This document shows, in pieces, positions 14,271-14,533 of a stretch of DNA of 14,533 nucleotides. The notes beneath the pieces are model-generated. The model saw only the letters and a list, made by a program, of their open reading frames with translations, did not search any database and was not told where the DNA came from. The stretch covers positions 1-14,533 of the forward strand of contig CALVMF010000025.1 in NCBI GenBank assembly GCA_944342125.1. Reading direction: 5' to 3'. Every line of letters begins with the position of its first letter. Position 1 is the stretch's first letter. A program made the position numbers and the translations under genes. Source of the DNA: an uncultured Bacilli bacterium (GTDB lineage: Bacteria > Bacillota_I > Bacilli_A > RFN20 > CAG-826).

Positions 14271-14533
14271 ATGAAATTTAGAGGAAAAAGTTTAGTTTTA
14301 TTACCACTCTCACTTATGATGCTCGCTAGCTGTGGAGGTCCAGAAGGAGATAATCCAATTAACGATGAAAATGCGATTATTAAAAATTCAGTAAGTATTG
14401 AACTTAAAACAACTGCTGGTAAGCAAAATTTAGCCGTCATCAATAGATATGTTGAATCTTTTAAAAAAGTTGAGCCAAACGTTAATATAACAGTTACTCA
14501 ATATAGTGGTGATTATTCTTCACTTGCTCAAAA
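14271..14533 (+). CDS. Extracellular solute-binding lipoprotein of the sugar ABC importer (5' part only)
   Basis: The gene is open to the window end; 87 codons are visible. Seen: a short basic N-terminus, a hydrophobic core and a lipobox LASC with lipidated Cys21, followed by GG and an acidic linker. The mature start ISIELKTT-like strand (here SVSIELKTTAG) and FKKVEPNVNITVTQYSGDY resemble the N-terminal lobe of family 1 solute-binding proteins (ExxNPxIxVxx-type segment). AAGGAG (14257-14262) lies eight bases before the ATG. It captures the substrate outside the membrane and delivers it to the two permeases. Here it comes last in the operon, after the ATPase and permeases, whereas many Firmicutes CUT1 operons place it first. 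The 3' end is missing because of the window boundary, not a defect. Confidence 0.88.
   Translation, partial: MKFRGKSLVLLPLSLMMLASCGGPEGDNPINDENAIIKNSVSIELKTTAGKQNLAVINRYVESFKKVEPNVNITVTQYSGDYSSLAQ

Noticed and set aside
14255..14443. 62-codon - strand open frame at the window end
   Set aside because: It is antisense to the lipoprotein gene, whose lipobox and solute-binding features are convincing.

Overview
The window is AT-rich and gene-dense, and every convincing gene is on the + strand. It looks like a low-GC Gram-positive bacterium of the Bacilli/Mollicutes (Tenericutes) side. Codons are A/T-rich and Lys/Asn/Ile/Tyr-heavy. The final gene encodes a classic lipobox lipoprotein. The sugar-ABC ATPase carries a long internal insertion of a kind I recall from mycoplasma UgpC/MsmK proteins. 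The genetic code is the standard one: TGA ends two genes (4269-4271 and 7166-7168) and tryptophans are TGG. This argues against Mycoplasma/Spiroplasma and for a standard-code relative (Acholeplasma/RF39/uncultured Bacilli type). That placement is inference from sequence character only. I saw no rRNA, tRNA, CRISPR array or insertion sequence, and no stretch over 300 bases lacks a gene.

Region 1 (1-163) is a short leader with two inverted repeats and the end of whatever precedes the window. Region 2 (164-8177) is a tightly packed set of six genes: a MacB-like ABC transporter with ATPase and FtsX permease fused in one chain and a very large extracytoplasmic domain; a small COG2388-type GNAT acetyltransferase; an HSL-type alpha/beta hydrolase; a membrane-anchored M6-type zinc metalloprotease; and two RDD-like membrane proteins, each with a large domain inserted after its first membrane helix. 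Overlaps of 17, 4 and 11 bases join the second to third, third to fourth, and fifth to sixth genes, so most are probably co-transcribed. The set is surface-oriented (export, proteolysis, hydrolysis), but its joint purpose cannot be read from the sequence.

Region 3 (8178-14533) begins with a near-consensus sigma-70/SigA promoter (TTGAAA-17-TATAAT). Its predicted start point falls on an ATG of the next gene, which suggests a leaderless mRNA. The operon then encodes a large exported protein with three C-terminal membrane helices that I do not recognise, a sugar-type (CUT1) ABC ATPase with a ~270-residue insertion, two CUT1 permeases, and a solute-binding lipoprotein cut by the window end. Together the last four form a carbohydrate or glycerol-phosphate type importer. 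The unrecognised membrane protein, 22 bases upstream of the ATPase, is the best candidate here for an undescribed accessory component.
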